Positions 45,392 through 55,704 are shown, numbered from the stretch's first letter. The stretch: 64,000 bases of DNA from Halobacteriales archaeon QS_9_68_17 (GCA_003023565.1 PXSA01000040.1:1-64000); one strand, 5' to 3'. A program made the numbers and translations. The notes: generated by a model from the sequence alone, not told the origin.

Positions 45392-45504
45392 ACCGTCGGT
45401 TCGGCGGGAAACCCCTTAAAACTCGACGCGCCCGTCGGTATCGATCGCTGTGAACCGCAATTCATCCGGAACGCCTTCTGGCCGTTGCGTGTGGGGATCG
45501 TCAA

Positions 45505-45520
45505 CGAAAAGTATAAATAC
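45505..45520 (+). promoter_or_regulatory. Putative BRE/TATA promoter CGAAAAGTATAAATAC
   Basis: Canonical archaeal TATA placed for a near-leaderless transcript starting at the ATG 45548. Confidence 0.6.
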
Positions 45521-45547
45521 TATTGGAGCTAACTTCGGGTTAGTCAC

Positions 45548-45802
45548 ATGAACATCGACCAGTTCGCGGAGGAGGACGGGCGGGTCGTCCGCGAGTACGG
45601 CTACGGCGACGACGTAGTGATCGCGGCCGACCTCGGTCCGTCGGTTGCCGACGCCGACGTCGACGTGCTGGCGGACACGGCTATCGTCGTCACCGGCGCG
45701 GGCGAGGACGAACCGCGGATCGAACTCGATCTCCCGGAGGGGGACGCGGAAGTGTTTATCAAAAACGGCGTCCTCACTATCGAACTGAAGGAGGAAGCAT
45801 GA
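45548..45802 (+). CDS. Hsp20/alpha-crystallin-like small protein (DUF7127-like)
   Basis: [30 protein letters not shown]...[27 protein letters not shown]. Confidence 0.8.
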   Translation: MNIDQFAEEDGRVVREYGYGDDVVIAADLGPSVADADVDVLADTAIVVTGAGEDEPRIELDLPEGDAEVFIKNGVLTIELKEEA

Positions 45803-48063
45803 AGCTCACTGTCAAACCACTCAAACAGAAGGACGCGGGGCGGGGACTGGCGGCCATCGACCGGGCTACGATGCAGGAGCTCGGTCTCGAAAACGGCGAC
45901 TACATCCTCATCGGGGCCGGCGAGGACCGCGCGGTCGCGCGGGTCTGGCCGGGCTACCCGGAGGACGAGGGCAAGGGCATCGTCCGCATCGACGGGCGTC
46001 TCCGTCAGGAGGCGGACGTCGGCATCGACGACCGCGTGGCCGTCGAGACGGCGGACGTCAGCCCGGCGACCAGCGTGACGGTCGCGCTCCCCCAGAACCT
46101 CCGTATCCGGGGCAACATCGGCCCTCTCGTCCGCGATAAGCTCTCCGGACAGGCCGTCACCGAGGGCCAGACGGTGCCGTTCCCGCTCTCGTTCGGCCCC
46201 ATGTCCAGCAGCGGGCAGTCCGTCCCGCTGAAGATCGCGTCGACCGAGCCCGGCGGCACGGTCGTCATTACTGACTCCACCGACATCCAGATCAGCGAGA
46301 AGCCCGCCGAGCAGATCTCCGGCGCGGCGGCGGGTGCCGGCGGCGGCGACACCCCCAGCGTCACCTACGAGGACATCGGCGGCCTCGACGACGAGCTGGA
46401 ACAGGTCCGCGAGATGATCGAGTTGCCGATGCGCCACCCCGAGCTGTTCCAGCAGCTCGGCATCGAGCCGCCGAAGGGCGTCCTCCTACACGGCCCGCCG
46501 GGCACCGGGAAGACGCTCATGGCGAAGGCCGTCGCCAACGAGATCGACGCCCACTTCGACACCATCTCCGGCCCGGAGATCATGTCGAAGTACTACGGCG
46601 AGAGCGAGGAGCAGCTCCGCGAGGTGTTCGAGGAGGCCGAGGACAACGCCCCCGCGATCATCTTCATCGACGAGCTCGACTCCATCGCCCCCAAGCGCGA
46701 GGAGGCGGGCGGCGACGTCGAACGGCGCGTCGTCGCGCAGCTGCTCAGCCTGATGGACGGTCTCGACGAGCGCGGCGAGATCATCGTCATCGGCGCGACG
46801 AACCGGGTCGACGCCATCGACCCCGCGCTCCGCCGCGGCGGTCGCTTCGACCGCGAGATCGAGATCGGCGTCCCCGACAAGGAGGGCCGCCGCGAGATCC
46901 TGCAGGTCCACACGCGCGGCATGCCGCTGGTCGACGGCATCGACCTCGAGCAGTACGCCGAGAACACCCACGGCTTCGTCGGCGCGGACCTCGAGTCACT
47001 GACGAAGGAAACCGCGATGAACGCGCTCCGGCGCATCCGCCCGGAACTCGACCTCGAGTCCGAGCAGATCGACGCCGACGTCCTCGACGAGCTACAGGTC
47101 ACGCAGGAGGACTTCCGCGAGGCGCTGAAGGGGATCGAACCCTCGGCCCTGCGCGAGGTGTTCGTCGAGGTCCCCGACGTCACGTGGGAGCAGGTCGGCG
47201 GACTGGAAGACACCAAGGAACGCCTCCGTGAGACCGTCCAGTGGCCGCTCGACTATCCCGAGGTGTTCGAGCAGATGGACATAGAGGCCGCGAAGGGCGT
47301 GCTGATGTACGGCCCCCCGGGCACCGGGAAGACGCTCATGGCGAAGGCCGTCGCCAACGAGAGCCAGAGCAACTTCATCTCCATCAAGGGTCCCGAACTG
47401 CTGAACAAGTTCGTCGGCGAGTCCGAGAAGGGCGTCCGCGACATCTTCAGCAAGGCCCGCGAGAACGCCCCCACGGTGGTGTTCTTCGACGAGATCGACT
47501 CCATCGCGGGCGAGCGCGGCCGCGGTACCGGCGGCGGCAGCGAGGTCGGCGAGCGCGTCGTCTCGCAACTGCTGACCGAACTCGACGGCCTCGAAGAACT
47601 GGAGGACGTGGTCGTCATCGCGACGACCAACCGCCCGGACCTCATCGACAACGCCCTGCTCCGGCCGGGTCGCCTGGACCGGCACGTCCACGTGCCCGTC
47701 CCCGACGAGGAGGCGCGCGAGAAGATCTTCGAGGTCCACACCCGGAGCAAGCCCCTGGCCGACGACGTCGACCTGGAGTGGCTCGCCGGCGAAACCGAGG
47801 GCTTCGTCGGGGCCGACATCGAAGCGCTCGTCCGCGAGGCCTCGATGACGGCGTCCCGCGAGTTCATCAACTCGGTCGACCCGGACGAGGTCGGCGACAG
47901 CGTCGGGAACGTCCGGGTCAGTCGCGAGCACTTCGAACAGGCGCTCGACGAGGTAACTCCCAGCGTCACCGAGGAGATCCGCGAGCAGTACGAGGAGATC
48001 GAAGAGCAGTTCGACCGGACCGAGGTCGAACCCGAGGAACAGGTCAGCCGGACGTTCCAGTAA
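45799..48063 (+). CDS. CDC48 family AAA ATPase
   Basis: N-domain [22 protein letters not shown]; two AAA modules [18 protein letters not shown] / [18 protein letters not shown]. Confidence 0.97.
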   Translation: MKLTVKPLKQKDAGRGLAAIDRATMQELGLENGDYILIGAGEDRAVARVWPGYPEDEGKGIVRIDGRLRQEADVGIDDRVAVETADVSPATSVTVALPQNLRIRGNIGPLVRDKLSGQAVTEGQTVPFPLSFGPMSSSGQSVPLKIASTEPGGTVVITDSTDIQISEKPAEQISGAAAGAGGGDTPSVTYEDIGGLDDELEQVREMIELPMRHPELFQQLGIEPPKGVLLHGPPGTGKTLMAKAVANEIDAHFDTISGPEIMSKYYGESEEQLREVFEEAEDNAPAIIFIDELDSIAPKREEAGGDVERRVVAQLLSLMDGLDERGEIIVIGATNRVDAIDPALRRGGRFDREIEIGVPDKEGRREILQVHTRGMPLVDGIDLEQYAENTHGFVGADLESLTKETAMNALRRIRPELDLESEQIDADVLDELQVTQEDFREALKGIEPSALREVFVEVPDVTWEQVGGLEDTKERLRETVQWPLDYPEVFEQMDIEAAKGVLMYGPPGTGKTLMAKAVANESQSNFISIKGPELLNKFVGESEKGVRDIFSKARENAPTVVFFDEIDSIAGERGRGTGGGSEVGERVVSQLLTELDGLEELEDVVVIATTNRPDLIDNALLRPGRLDRHVHVPVPDEEAREKIFEVHTRSKPLADDVDLEWLAGETEGFVGADIEALVREASMTASREFINSVDPDEVGDSVGNVRVSREHFEQALDEVTPSVTEEIREQYEEIEEQFDRTEVEPEEQVSRTFQ

Positions 48064-48137
48064 GACGGGCGGCGACCGTCGTCACACCGTTTTACCCTCC
48101 CGCTCCTTTTTTGAGTCTCCGATACAGAGCATAGAAC

Positions 48138-48614
48138 ATGGCCAGTTCGACCACCAACACCCTCCTGAAAGCCCTCGGCGCGGCAGTCCTCGTGATGGTC
48201 CTCCTGAGCGTCGTGGGGACCATCGTCTCCATCGTGATGGGCGTCGTCGCCACCGTCGTCTCGCTGGTCCTGTCGTTGCTGGTTCTCGGCGTCGTCGCGT
48301 GGGCCGTTCTCGGCCTGGTCTCCTTTCTCGGTGATGACTCCACCGCGGCGACCGGACGCCGCGGGAAGCCGTGGGACGACGCGGTGACCGAGAGCCGGGG
48401 ATGGCGCAAGCACCTCCCCGGCGGCGGGGACACGACCGGGACCCGACGCGACGACCCCGCGGACCGACTTCGCGAGCGGTACGTCGCCGGCGAGATCGAC
48501 GAGGCCGAGTTCGAACGGCGCATGGACCGACTGCTGGATCGCGACTCGACCGACAGAACGGGCGGACGGAACGGGACCGGTCGGAGCAGCCGCGACCGGA
48601 ACTGGGAGCGGTAA
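48138..48614 (+). CDS. SHOCT domain membrane protein
   Basis: Two hydrophobic segments then DDPADRLRERYVAGEIDEAEFERRMDRLLDRD. Confidence 0.85.
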   Translation: MASSTTNTLLKALGAAVLVMVLLSVVGTIVSIVMGVVATVVSLVLSLLVLGVVAWAVLGLVSFLGDDSTAATGRRGKPWDDAVTESRGWRKHLPGGGDTTGTRRDDPADRLRERYVAGEIDEAEFERRMDRLLDRDSTDRTGGRNGTGRSSRDRNWER

Positions 48615-48637
48615 CCGTCGCCCGGAGCAGCCGCGAC

Positions 48638-48841
48638 CTCCAGGTCCGAGAGGATCCCTTCGGCGTGATCCTCCGGTGAGACGCCCTCGTGCGCGCGTCG
48701 TATCGCTCCGTCCGGCCCGATGACGTACGTGTTCCGGAACACGCCGTCGAAGGCGTCGCCGAACGTCTGCTTCTCGCCGTCTGAGTCGTACGGCGTCGCC
48801 ACCTCGCCGAACTCGTCCGAGAGGGGGGTGTACGGGATCTT
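48638..48841 (-). pseudogene. C-terminal fragment of AhpC/TSA-type peroxiredoxin
   Basis: KIPYTPLSDEFGEVATPYDSDGEKQTFGDAFDGVFRNTYVIGPDGAIRRAHEGVSPEDHAEGILSDLE; starts at the GINS stop codon, catalytic N-terminal part absent. Confidence 0.7.
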
Positions 48842-49833
48842 CAGTCGAGGCGCTTTGCGGCGTCGCGCTGGACTAGCGGTTCGACGTTCTGTTCGGGGAG
48901 CGTGACGACGTCCTCGGCGGTGAGGTCGTACTCCCGCTCGTCGACGCCGAGGATCTGCCCGACGTCCTGCGTGATCCGGACCGTGACGCGGTCGGTGTCC
49001 GCGGCGACTTCGGACGCGGCCGCGTCGGCCGGTCCGGCGGAAGACGCGCCCTCGCCGACCCACTCGCCGTCGGCGACCGTCTCGTCGCCCGCCGAGTCCC
49101 GTCTCGGCGCGTCGGTGTCGGCAGTGCCGGCGGGATCAGGGGCCATCGCCGGACCCGATGCGGTCGGGGCGTCCGCCGGCGTCCTGGCGTCGCTCGGATC
49201 CGCGTCTACCGCTCCCGGGTCGGCTTCGTCCGGGCCGTCCGCCGAGGCGCGCTGTCGCTCCGCCTCTGCGACTGGGTCCGGAACGCCGTTTCCCGGCTCC
49301 GGCGGTGACTCCGGATCGCTCGCTCCGTCCGCAACGTCCGGGTCGTCGCCCATCAGGTCGGCGGCGCTGACGCCGCCGTCGTCGGCCGTCGAGGGGTCGG
49401 GAGTCGGGTCGTCGGGGGCGGGTTCGGCGTCGCCGGACGCCGCGTCCTCGCCGGCCAGCACGTCCAGCACGCGGCCCTTGTTCGCCTCGATGCGGTCGAC
49501 GATGTCTGCGAACAGCTCCTTCTCCTCGGTCGTCAGCCCCTCTTCGTCGGACGGCATCCCGGCCGCCGCGAAGCTGGCTCGCTTGACGATCTTGCCCATC
49601 CGCCGCTCGTACACCGCCTCCACGACCTCCTCGGCGGTCTCTATCTCGTCGGTAAGCCGACCCACTTCGGGGTTCGAGAACGGGTCGTCGGCCTCCTCGG
49701 CCGCGCGGTCCCGCTGGGCCTTGAGGCCGGCGACGTACTGGCCTACGTCCTCGTAGAACGAGTCGCGGAGACGCTGCAGGCTGTCCTTCCGGCGTTCCTT
49801 GTTCTGGACAGACCGCAGTTCGTCTAAGTTCAT
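48841..49833 (-). CDS. Archaeal GINS complex subunit-like protein with long acidic linker
   Basis: MNLDELRSVQNKERRKDSLQRLRDSFYEDVGQYVAGLK; C-terminal VRITQDVGQILGVDEREYDLTAEDVVTLPEQNVEPLVQRDAAKRLD. Confidence 0.88.
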   Translation of the reverse strand: MNLDELRSVQNKERRKDSLQRLRDSFYEDVGQYVAGLKAQRDRAAEEADDPFSNPEVGRLTDEIETAEEVVEAVYERRMGKIVKRASFAAAGMPSDEEGLTTEEKELFADIVDRIEANKGRVLDVLAGEDAASGDAEPAPDDPTPDPSTADDGGVSAADLMGDDPDVADGASDPESPPEPGNGVPDPVAEAERQRASADGPDEADPGAVDADPSDARTPADAPTASGPAMAPDPAGTADTDAPRRDSAGDETVADGEWVGEGASSAGPADAAASEVAADTDRVTVRITQDVGQILGVDEREYDLTAEDVVTLPEQNVEPLVQRDAAKRLD

Positions 49834-51038
49834 TCTTCACCTTTCTCCGCGTCGCCGCGGGCCATCAGGAAGACGCCCACGTGCTCCGGTAGTGTCTGTG
49901 CACCGTCCGAAACCGTAAAGGTATGGTCACCGAGAGAGACGTCGCCGTAATCGGGGTTGCCGACCGGCGGCAGGCCCGTCACGTCGGTCACGTCGACGTT
50001 GATCGAGTTCCCGCGGAACGTCTCCGGGACGGCGTCGACGAGCGGGTCGAAGTCGTCGAGGTCGTCGCGGTCGAGCCGCTGGACCTCCAGTCCGCTCCCG
50101 CCGTGGAGGCTCCCCGGCAGGCGGATGAGGCGGTTGGTGTCGGTCGTGACCGGTTCGTCGATGGGTGCACTCTCCGTTTCGAGCACGTCCTCGGCGAGCG
50201 TCCGCGCCAGCTGGAAGAAGGCGGGATGAACGTCGACGTTCCCCCCTCGGATCCGGTCGGCGTTCGACCGGGCGGCGGTGAGCACCGCTTCGGACCGCTC
50301 CGCGCCGATGCCGTCGAACTCCTGTAGGCGCTCCAGCGCGTCGTCCTCGTCCAGCCCGAGCAACTCGTCGACGAACGCGTAGATCCGGTCGTTGACGCGC
50401 TTGCTCCACCCGCCCGACGGGTCGAGCGTCCGTTTCTGCGCCGGCGTCTCGCGGCCCATGCCCGCGACGGCCTCCGTGTCGACGAGGTCCTCGAAATCGA
50501 CGTCGATGCCGCGGACGTAGTCGACGACCTCGCGGCGGCGCTCGCTGTCGAGCGCCCGGACGCCCTCGTCGCGGACGTGGACGTGGTAGCCCCGCCCGCC
50601 GGAGAAGACGACCGTCAGGTCCTCGACGCCGAAGTCGTCTTCGAGGAAGTCGAGCAGGCGCAGGAGCGCGTCCTTGCAGGCCGCCAGCATCTCGGGGTAG
50701 CCGGCCTCTTCGGGGTCGACGCTGGGCAGGTGGTCGGCGTCCAGGTCGAAGACGAGGTCGGCGGAGCGCCACCCCTTCTCGCCCATCGAGTTCGCGCTCG
50801 GTTCCTCGTAGCGCCCGGCGGAGAAGTAGACGTGTCGCGGGCGCTTTCGTTGGAGGAAGTCATCGAGTGAGCCGACGTCGAACAGCGACCGGTGTCGGAC
50901 CATCGTCGTCCCCGGCCCTTTCGTCCACGGGATAAATCCCCACTCGCGGTCGGGGGCGTCCGGCGGGGGCGTGATCGACGTGCGGCGGTAGTGGTCGCGG
51001 AACCGGCCGCGGAGATACCCCCGAGTGCGCTCCTCCAT
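49830..51038 (-). CDS. priS: DNA primase small subunit
   Basis: PDREWGFIPW...DLVFDLDADHLPS...LTVVFSGGRGYHVHVRDEGV; ATGA overlap with GINS. Confidence 0.95.
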   Translation of the reverse strand: MEERTRGYLRGRFRDHYRRTSITPPPDAPDREWGFIPWTKGPGTTMVRHRSLFDVGSLDDFLQRKRPRHVYFSAGRYEEPSANSMGEKGWRSADLVFDLDADHLPSVDPEEAGYPEMLAACKDALLRLLDFLEDDFGVEDLTVVFSGGRGYHVHVRDEGVRALDSERRREVVDYVRGIDVDFEDLVDTEAVAGMGRETPAQKRTLDPSGGWSKRVNDRIYAFVDELLGLDEDDALERLQEFDGIGAERSEAVLTAARSNADRIRGGNVDVHPAFFQLARTLAEDVLETESAPIDEPVTTDTNRLIRLPGSLHGGSGLEVQRLDRDDLDDFDPLVDAVPETFRGNSINVDVTDVTGLPPVGNPDYGDVSLGDHTFTVSDGAQTLPEHVGVFLMARGDAEKGEE

Positions 51039-51129
51039 GTCGTCACCTCGGTTAACGGGGCGGCGATAAAACAGTGCCGAACCGGGTCGTCGAACGGGCC
51101 GCCCGCGAGGTGGTCTCCCGAGTGGGTCG

Positions 51130-51606
51130 CTACCCGCGGATGATGTCGGAGAGCCGTTCCGCGATCCCGGCGTCGGTACCGAGTTTCAGGTAGTACGCGT
51201 CGCCGCCGTCCTCGTAGTAGTTGTCGATACGGCGTTTGATCTCGAAGCCGAGATGCTCGTAGAACTCCAGCGCGTTCTCGTTGGTCGTCCGGGCGTGACA
51301 GGTGACGGTCGCGTGGTCGTCGACAACGCGCGCGACGAGTTGCTCGCCGAGACCATCCCCGCGATGCTCGGGCGCGACGGCGAGAAAGAGGATGTAACCG
51401 TCGCGGCGGGCCGCGACGAAGCCGACTAGCTCGTCGTCCACGAAAGCGACGTGGACCGTCGAGCGGCGGTAGGCGTCGGTGAAGAAGCCGCGGCGTTGCT
51501 TGAGCACGCCGTCGCGGGTCCGGATCTGCTCTTTCAGGTCCCACGCGTCCTCGACGTACCCGTCGCTGCCGGCCCCGACGACCCGGATGTCGACCTTGAC
51601 GCTCAC
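51130..51606 (-). CDS. GNAT family N-acetyltransferase
   Basis: FLAVAPEHRGDGLGEQLVARVVDDHATVTCHARTTNENALEFYEHLGFEIKRRIDNYY; GTG start. Confidence 0.85.
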   Translation of the reverse strand: MSVKVDIRVVGAGSDGYVEDAWDLKEQIRTRDGVLKQRRGFFTDAYRRSTVHVAFVDDELVGFVAARRDGYILFLAVAPEHRGDGLGEQLVARVVDDHATVTCHARTTNENALEFYEHLGFEIKRRIDNYYEDGGDAYYLKLGTDAGIAERLSDIIRG

Positions 51607-51710
51607 TGTGTCTTCGTTGTGGATCGGCGAATATAACTCCACCGGCCCCCTCTATCGACCGGAACGACGCGGTCCGAAACCACAAGCGGACGGCACGGCA
51701 ACGGGCACCC

Positions 51711-52168
51711 ATGCCGTACGAACTCCGCGACCACACCGCGGACGTCGCAGTCGCCGCCACGGGCGAGACACTCGGCGGAGTCTTTGCCGCCGTCGCCGAC
51801 GGACTGGCGGCGGCGATGGCCGACGAGGTACCGGCGGACGGCGAGCGCTTCGACGTGACCGTCGCCGCGGAGAACCGCGAGGCGCTGCTGTTCGACTACC
51901 TCGACGACCTCATCTACCAGCGCGACGTGCGGGGCGTCCTCCCGGTCGCCCACGAGGCGACCGTCGAGCGCGTCGGGGACGCCTCTGCGGACGGGGGCGG
52001 AACAGCGACCCGAGAGACGACGCCGACCGCTGGTCGCTCTCGGGGAGTGCCCGCGGTGTGCCCCTCTCCGAGCTCCACGCTCGCGAGGTGAAAGCCGTTA
52101 CCTACTCCGGGATGGACCTCGCGCGCATCGACGAGGGCTGGCGCGCGTACGTCGTCTTCGACGTGTGA
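51711..52168 (+). pseudogene. Archease, frameshifted at G5 run 51993-51997
   Basis: MPYELRDHTADVAVAATGETLGGVFAAVADGLAAAM...GDASADGG then, in another frame, RNSDPRDDADRWSLSGSARGVPLSELHAREVKAVTYSGMDLARIDEGWRAYVVFDV*; adding one G restores the ORF. Confidence 0.8.
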
Positions 52169-52229
52169 GTCAGTGCGTCCACCCCGTGGAGACGAAACCT
52201 ATTCCCGGGTTCCGGCGCGACTGTCGCCT

Positions 52230-53687
52230 ATGACCACGTACGACGCGAACGGCATCACCCTGCACAAGGTGCGGGACTACGTCTGGGAGATCCCGCAGGA
52301 AGGCGGGATGCGAGCGCCGGCGCGCGTGTTGGCGAGCGAGGCGCTGCTGGACGAGATCGGCGACGACAAGACGCTCCAGCAGATCAAAAACACGACCCAT
52401 CTCCCCGGCAGCACGAAGTACGCCGTCTGTATGCCCGACGGCCATCAGGGGTACGGCTTCCCCGTCGGCGGCGTCGGCGCACTGGACGCCGAGAACGGCT
52501 GTATCTCTCCGGGAGCGGTCGGCTACGACATCAACTGCGGCGTCCGGATGATGACGACGAACCTCACCTACGACGACGTGCGTGGGAAAGAGGAGGAACT
52601 CGTCGACTCCCTGTTCGCCGACGTCCCTTCGGGCCTCGGCGGCGGCGGCATCGTCGAGGGCGACGCCGACGCTGTCGAACAGATCCTCGCCCGCGGCGTG
52701 GAGTGGGCCGTCGAGGAGGGGTACGGCGTCGAGGACGACCTCCGCGCCTGCGAGGACGAGGGTCGGCGGCCGGACGCCGACCCCTCGGCGGTGTCCCGGA
52801 AGGCGAAGGACCGCGGCCGAAACCAGATCGGGAGCCTCGGCAGCGGGAACCACTTCCTGGAGGTCCAGCGCGTCACCGACGTGTTCCGCGAGGACGTCGG
52901 CGCGGCGTTCGGCCTCGAAGCGGCCCGGATCGTCGTGCTGATCCACTGCGGGAGCCGCGGGCTGGGCCATCAGGTGTGCAACGACTACCTGCGGCAGATC
53001 GAGCGGGAACACGGCGACCTGCTCGCGCGGTTGCCCGACAAGGAACTCGCCGCCGCGCCCGCCGGCTCCGACCTCGCCGAGGACTACTACGGCGCGATGT
53101 GCGCCGCGATCAACTTCGCGTGGGTGAACCGCCAGCTAATCATGCACCGCACCCGGCGGGTGTTCGAGCGTGTCTTCGACCGGACGTGGGAGCAGATGGA
53201 GATGGAACTGCTGTACGACGTGGCGCACAACATCGCGAAAAAGGAGACGCACAGCGTCGGCGGCGAGGACCGCGAACTGTACGTCCATCGTAAGGGCGCA
53301 ACGCGGGCGTTCCCCGCCGGGCGACCCGAAGTCCCCGCGGCGTACCGCGACGTGGGTCAGCCCATCATCATCCCCGGGAGCATGGGCGCGGGGAGTTACG
53401 TCCTCCGCGGCGGCGAGGAGTCGGTGGACCTCACGTTCGGGTCGACGGCCCACGGTGCCGGCCGGCTGATGAGCCGCACGCAGGCGAAGCAGGACTACTG
53501 GGGCGACGACGTGCAGGACGACCTCGAACAGCGGGGCGTCTACGTGAAGGCCCGGAGCGGCGCGACGGTCGCCGAAGAGGCCCCCGGCGTCTACAAGGAC
53601 GTGGACGAGGTCGTTCGCGTCTCGGACGCCCTCGGTATCGGTGACAGGGTGGCGCGGACGTTCCCGGTCTGTAACGTCAAGGGTTAG
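52230..53687 (+). CDS. rtcB: RNA-splicing ligase RtcB
   Basis: PDGHQGYGFPVGGVGALDAENGCISPGAVGYDINCGVRMM...GSLGSGNHFLEVQ...HCGSRGLGHQV. Confidence 0.97.
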   Translation: MTTYDANGITLHKVRDYVWEIPQEGGMRAPARVLASEALLDEIGDDKTLQQIKNTTHLPGSTKYAVCMPDGHQGYGFPVGGVGALDAENGCISPGAVGYDINCGVRMMTTNLTYDDVRGKEEELVDSLFADVPSGLGGGGIVEGDADAVEQILARGVEWAVEEGYGVEDDLRACEDEGRRPDADPSAVSRKAKDRGRNQIGSLGSGNHFLEVQRVTDVFREDVGAAFGLEAARIVVLIHCGSRGLGHQVCNDYLRQIEREHGDLLARLPDKELAAAPAGSDLAEDYYGAMCAAINFAWVNRQLIMHRTRRVFERVFDRTWEQMEMELLYDVAHNIAKKETHSVGGEDRELYVHRKGATRAFPAGRPEVPAAYRDVGQPIIIPGSMGAGSYVLRGGEESVDLTFGSTAHGAGRLMSRTQAKQDYWGDDVQDDLEQRGVYVKARSGATVAEEAPGVYKDVDEVVRVSDALGIGDRVARTFPVCNVKG

Positions 53688-53893
53688 CCGGTCCGGAACT
53701 CGCTGACGCCGTCGTCGCCATCGTCGTCTTCTTCGAAGAGTTTCCGTGCGGTGAGCGTCACCGTCGCCTCCGGCGAGTCGTCGTCCTCCCAGGGGCTCTC
53801 GTAGACGGATATCTCGGCCTCGGTGACGTCCCAGCCGGCGTCTTCGAGTAACGATACGAGTTCGCGCTGTTCGTCGAGTGCGTCGTCGTTCAT
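53684..53893 (-). CDS. Small acidic haloarchaeal hypothetical protein
   Basis: MNDDALDEQRELVSLLEDAGWDVTEAEISVYESPWEDDDSPEATVTLTARKLFEEDDDG; overlaps the upstream gene's stop. Confidence 0.65.
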   Translation of the reverse strand: MNDDALDEQRELVSLLEDAGWDVTEAEISVYESPWEDDDSPEATVTLTARKLFEEDDDGDDGVSEFRTG

Positions 53894-54231
53894 GGGTTGA
53901 AGTCGAACCGCGGCGTGTCTTCGAGCGACGGGCCGTCGTCGACCTCGCGCCCGTCCTCGTACTTGACGTAGTTCAGGTAGAAGGTCCGTCCGCAGCCGTC
54001 GTCAGAGTCGGGCGAGCCGATCTCATCGGACGACGTCCGACCGCCCGGAACGCTCTGCGTTCCGATGCAGACGAACTCGATGCCGTCGGCGTCCTCGTAC
54101 TCGCCGGTCGTCGCGGCGTACTCCCGGTCGCCCTGTGGCTCTTTCGTGACGGACTTGTCCCGCAGGTACGGGTCCCGGTCGATGGAGACGACGGCGTCGC
54201 AGTACGGACAGGTGTACGTGACGGAAACCAC
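53890..54231 (-). CDS. Zinc-ribbon-containing haloarchaeal hypothetical protein
   Basis: MVSVTYTCPYCDAVVSIDRDPYLRDKSVTKEPQGDREYAATTGEYEDADGIEFVCIGT...GCGRTFYLNYVKY. Confidence 0.7.
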   Translation of the reverse strand: MVSVTYTCPYCDAVVSIDRDPYLRDKSVTKEPQGDREYAATTGEYEDADGIEFVCIGTQSVPGGRTSSDEIGSPDSDDGCGRTFYLNYVKYEDGREVDDGPSLEDTPRFDFNP

Positions 54232-54454
54232 GACGACCCGTACGGGCCGCGCGAAGTTATCTCCGACGGGTCGGACGCCGAGACGCAGGCCGCACTAACG
54301 GATAGCGAACAGACGGCCTGCGAGTCCGCGAGGGGGATCGCCGTACGCCCGCCTCGTCCGCCCTCGCGGCGATTCGTCAGTTCACGTCGGGTCTGGTCCC
54401 GGGTTGGGTGATAAACCTTCGGCTGCCAGTTGCCTACAGTAACCGACCGGCCGC

Positions 54455-54760
54455 GCTCGGATGCGCGACCGAAGTGAGCGCTCCGAGCGGACACCGGAAG
54501 ACGCTTCGCGCCTTCCGAGCTGCTTGCAAACGCGAAGCGTTTGCAGCATCACGAAACGGCTTCGCCGTTTCGGTCGACCTCCTTCGCTTCGCTCGGGAGG
54601 ACGGGGAAGGGCAGGCGCTAGGAGCGTGCCTCGGCGACCGCCGAGGCTCGCGCAAACTGGCGGCCCTGGTGTCTTCGCGAACGAAGTGAGCGAAGGCTCG
54701 GAGCGGCGAAGCCGCTCCGGTGGACATTGAAACGGCGACGAGATCGCTGCCAAGCGATTT
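54455..54760. repeat. Dense cluster of short GC-rich hairpins with GAA/TTC loops
   Basis: e.g. TGCAAACGC-GAA-GCGTTTGCA (54525-54545), CGAAACGGC-TTC-GCCGTTTCG (54552-54572), GCCTCGGC-GACC-GCCGAGGC (54628-54647), CGGAGCGGC-GAA-GCCGCTCCG (54699-54719). Confidence 0.9.
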
Positions 54761-54811
54761 CGAGGGCTTTCTTGGGCAAGGGCTTTGTCGGGCGGGAGTC
54801 AGGATCACGGT

Positions 54812-55663
54812 ATGATCGACGAGACGGTCGAGGAGATCGAGGAGATGCAGACTCACAGCTCCTCCGTCGTCGCGGTTAAGGCGACGCGCGCGCTGGGGGA
54901 ACTGCTCGACCGGGAGTTCGCGACGGTCGAGGAGTTCCACCGCGACCTGGAGCGCAACAGCAGCACGCTCCGCCGGGCGAACCCCTCGCACGCCTCGCTG
55001 CAGAACGCCCTCCGCGAGGTCGAGGAGTCGGCGCTGGAGGCGGACGACGCCTCCGTCGACGCGGCGAAAGAGCGCCTCGGCGACGTGATCGAGCGGGTCG
55101 TCGACGACGTGGAGTCCGGCAAGCGGCAGGCGGCGGCAAACGCCGCGTCGATGCTGCAGGACGGAACGACGCTTTTGACCCACGCCTACTCGTCGACGTT
55201 CCTCGAAGCGCTCGAACTCGCCGTGCAGGAGGGCAAGTACTTCGAGGTGTACGTGACGGAGGCCCGGCCGCGCTATCTCGGCCGGAAGACGGTGCGGACG
55301 CTCGCGGCGATGGACCGGGTCGACCCGACGCTCGTCACCGACGCCGCGAGCGGGCACGTCATCGAAAAGGTCGACCGCGTCGTAACCGGGATGACTTGCA
55401 TCGCGGACGGGAAACTGTACAACAGGGTCGGCACGCTCCCCGTCGCGGCGACGGCGGCGCAGGTCGGCGTACCGATGACCGCAGTCGGCTCCGGCGCGAA
55501 GATCATCGAGGAGGGGTTCGTCTTCGAGAACGAGTTCCGCTCCGGCAGCGAGGTGATGCGCGAACCCCCCGAAGGGTTCGACATCGAGAACCCGAGCTAC
55601 GACGCGACGCCGGTCGACCTGCTCGACGTGGTCGTCACCGATACCGGGCGACGGGAGCTCTGA
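54812..55663 (+). CDS. eIF2B alpha/beta/delta-like family protein
   Basis: MIDETVEEIEEMQTHSSSVVAVKATRALGELL...LTHAYSSTFLEAL...VYVTEARPRYLGRKTVRTL...NKxG-like VFENEFRSGSE. Confidence 0.88.
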   Translation: MIDETVEEIEEMQTHSSSVVAVKATRALGELLDREFATVEEFHRDLERNSSTLRRANPSHASLQNALREVEESALEADDASVDAAKERLGDVIERVVDDVESGKRQAAANAASMLQDGTTLLTHAYSSTFLEALELAVQEGKYFEVYVTEARPRYLGRKTVRTLAAMDRVDPTLVTDAASGHVIEKVDRVVTGMTCIADGKLYNRVGTLPVAATAAQVGVPMTAVGSGAKIIEEGFVFENEFRSGSEVMREPPEGFDIENPSYDATPVDLLDVVVTDTGRREL

Positions 55664-55704
55664 GCCCCCGGGAGTTTTTCCGAGGCCGAACGTAGACCCA
55701 GGCG

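Noticed and set aside
54421-54780. CRISPR array or tRNA-like cluster
   Set aside because: The repeats are inverted hairpins with different arms, not direct repeats with regular spacers; no cas genes nearby.
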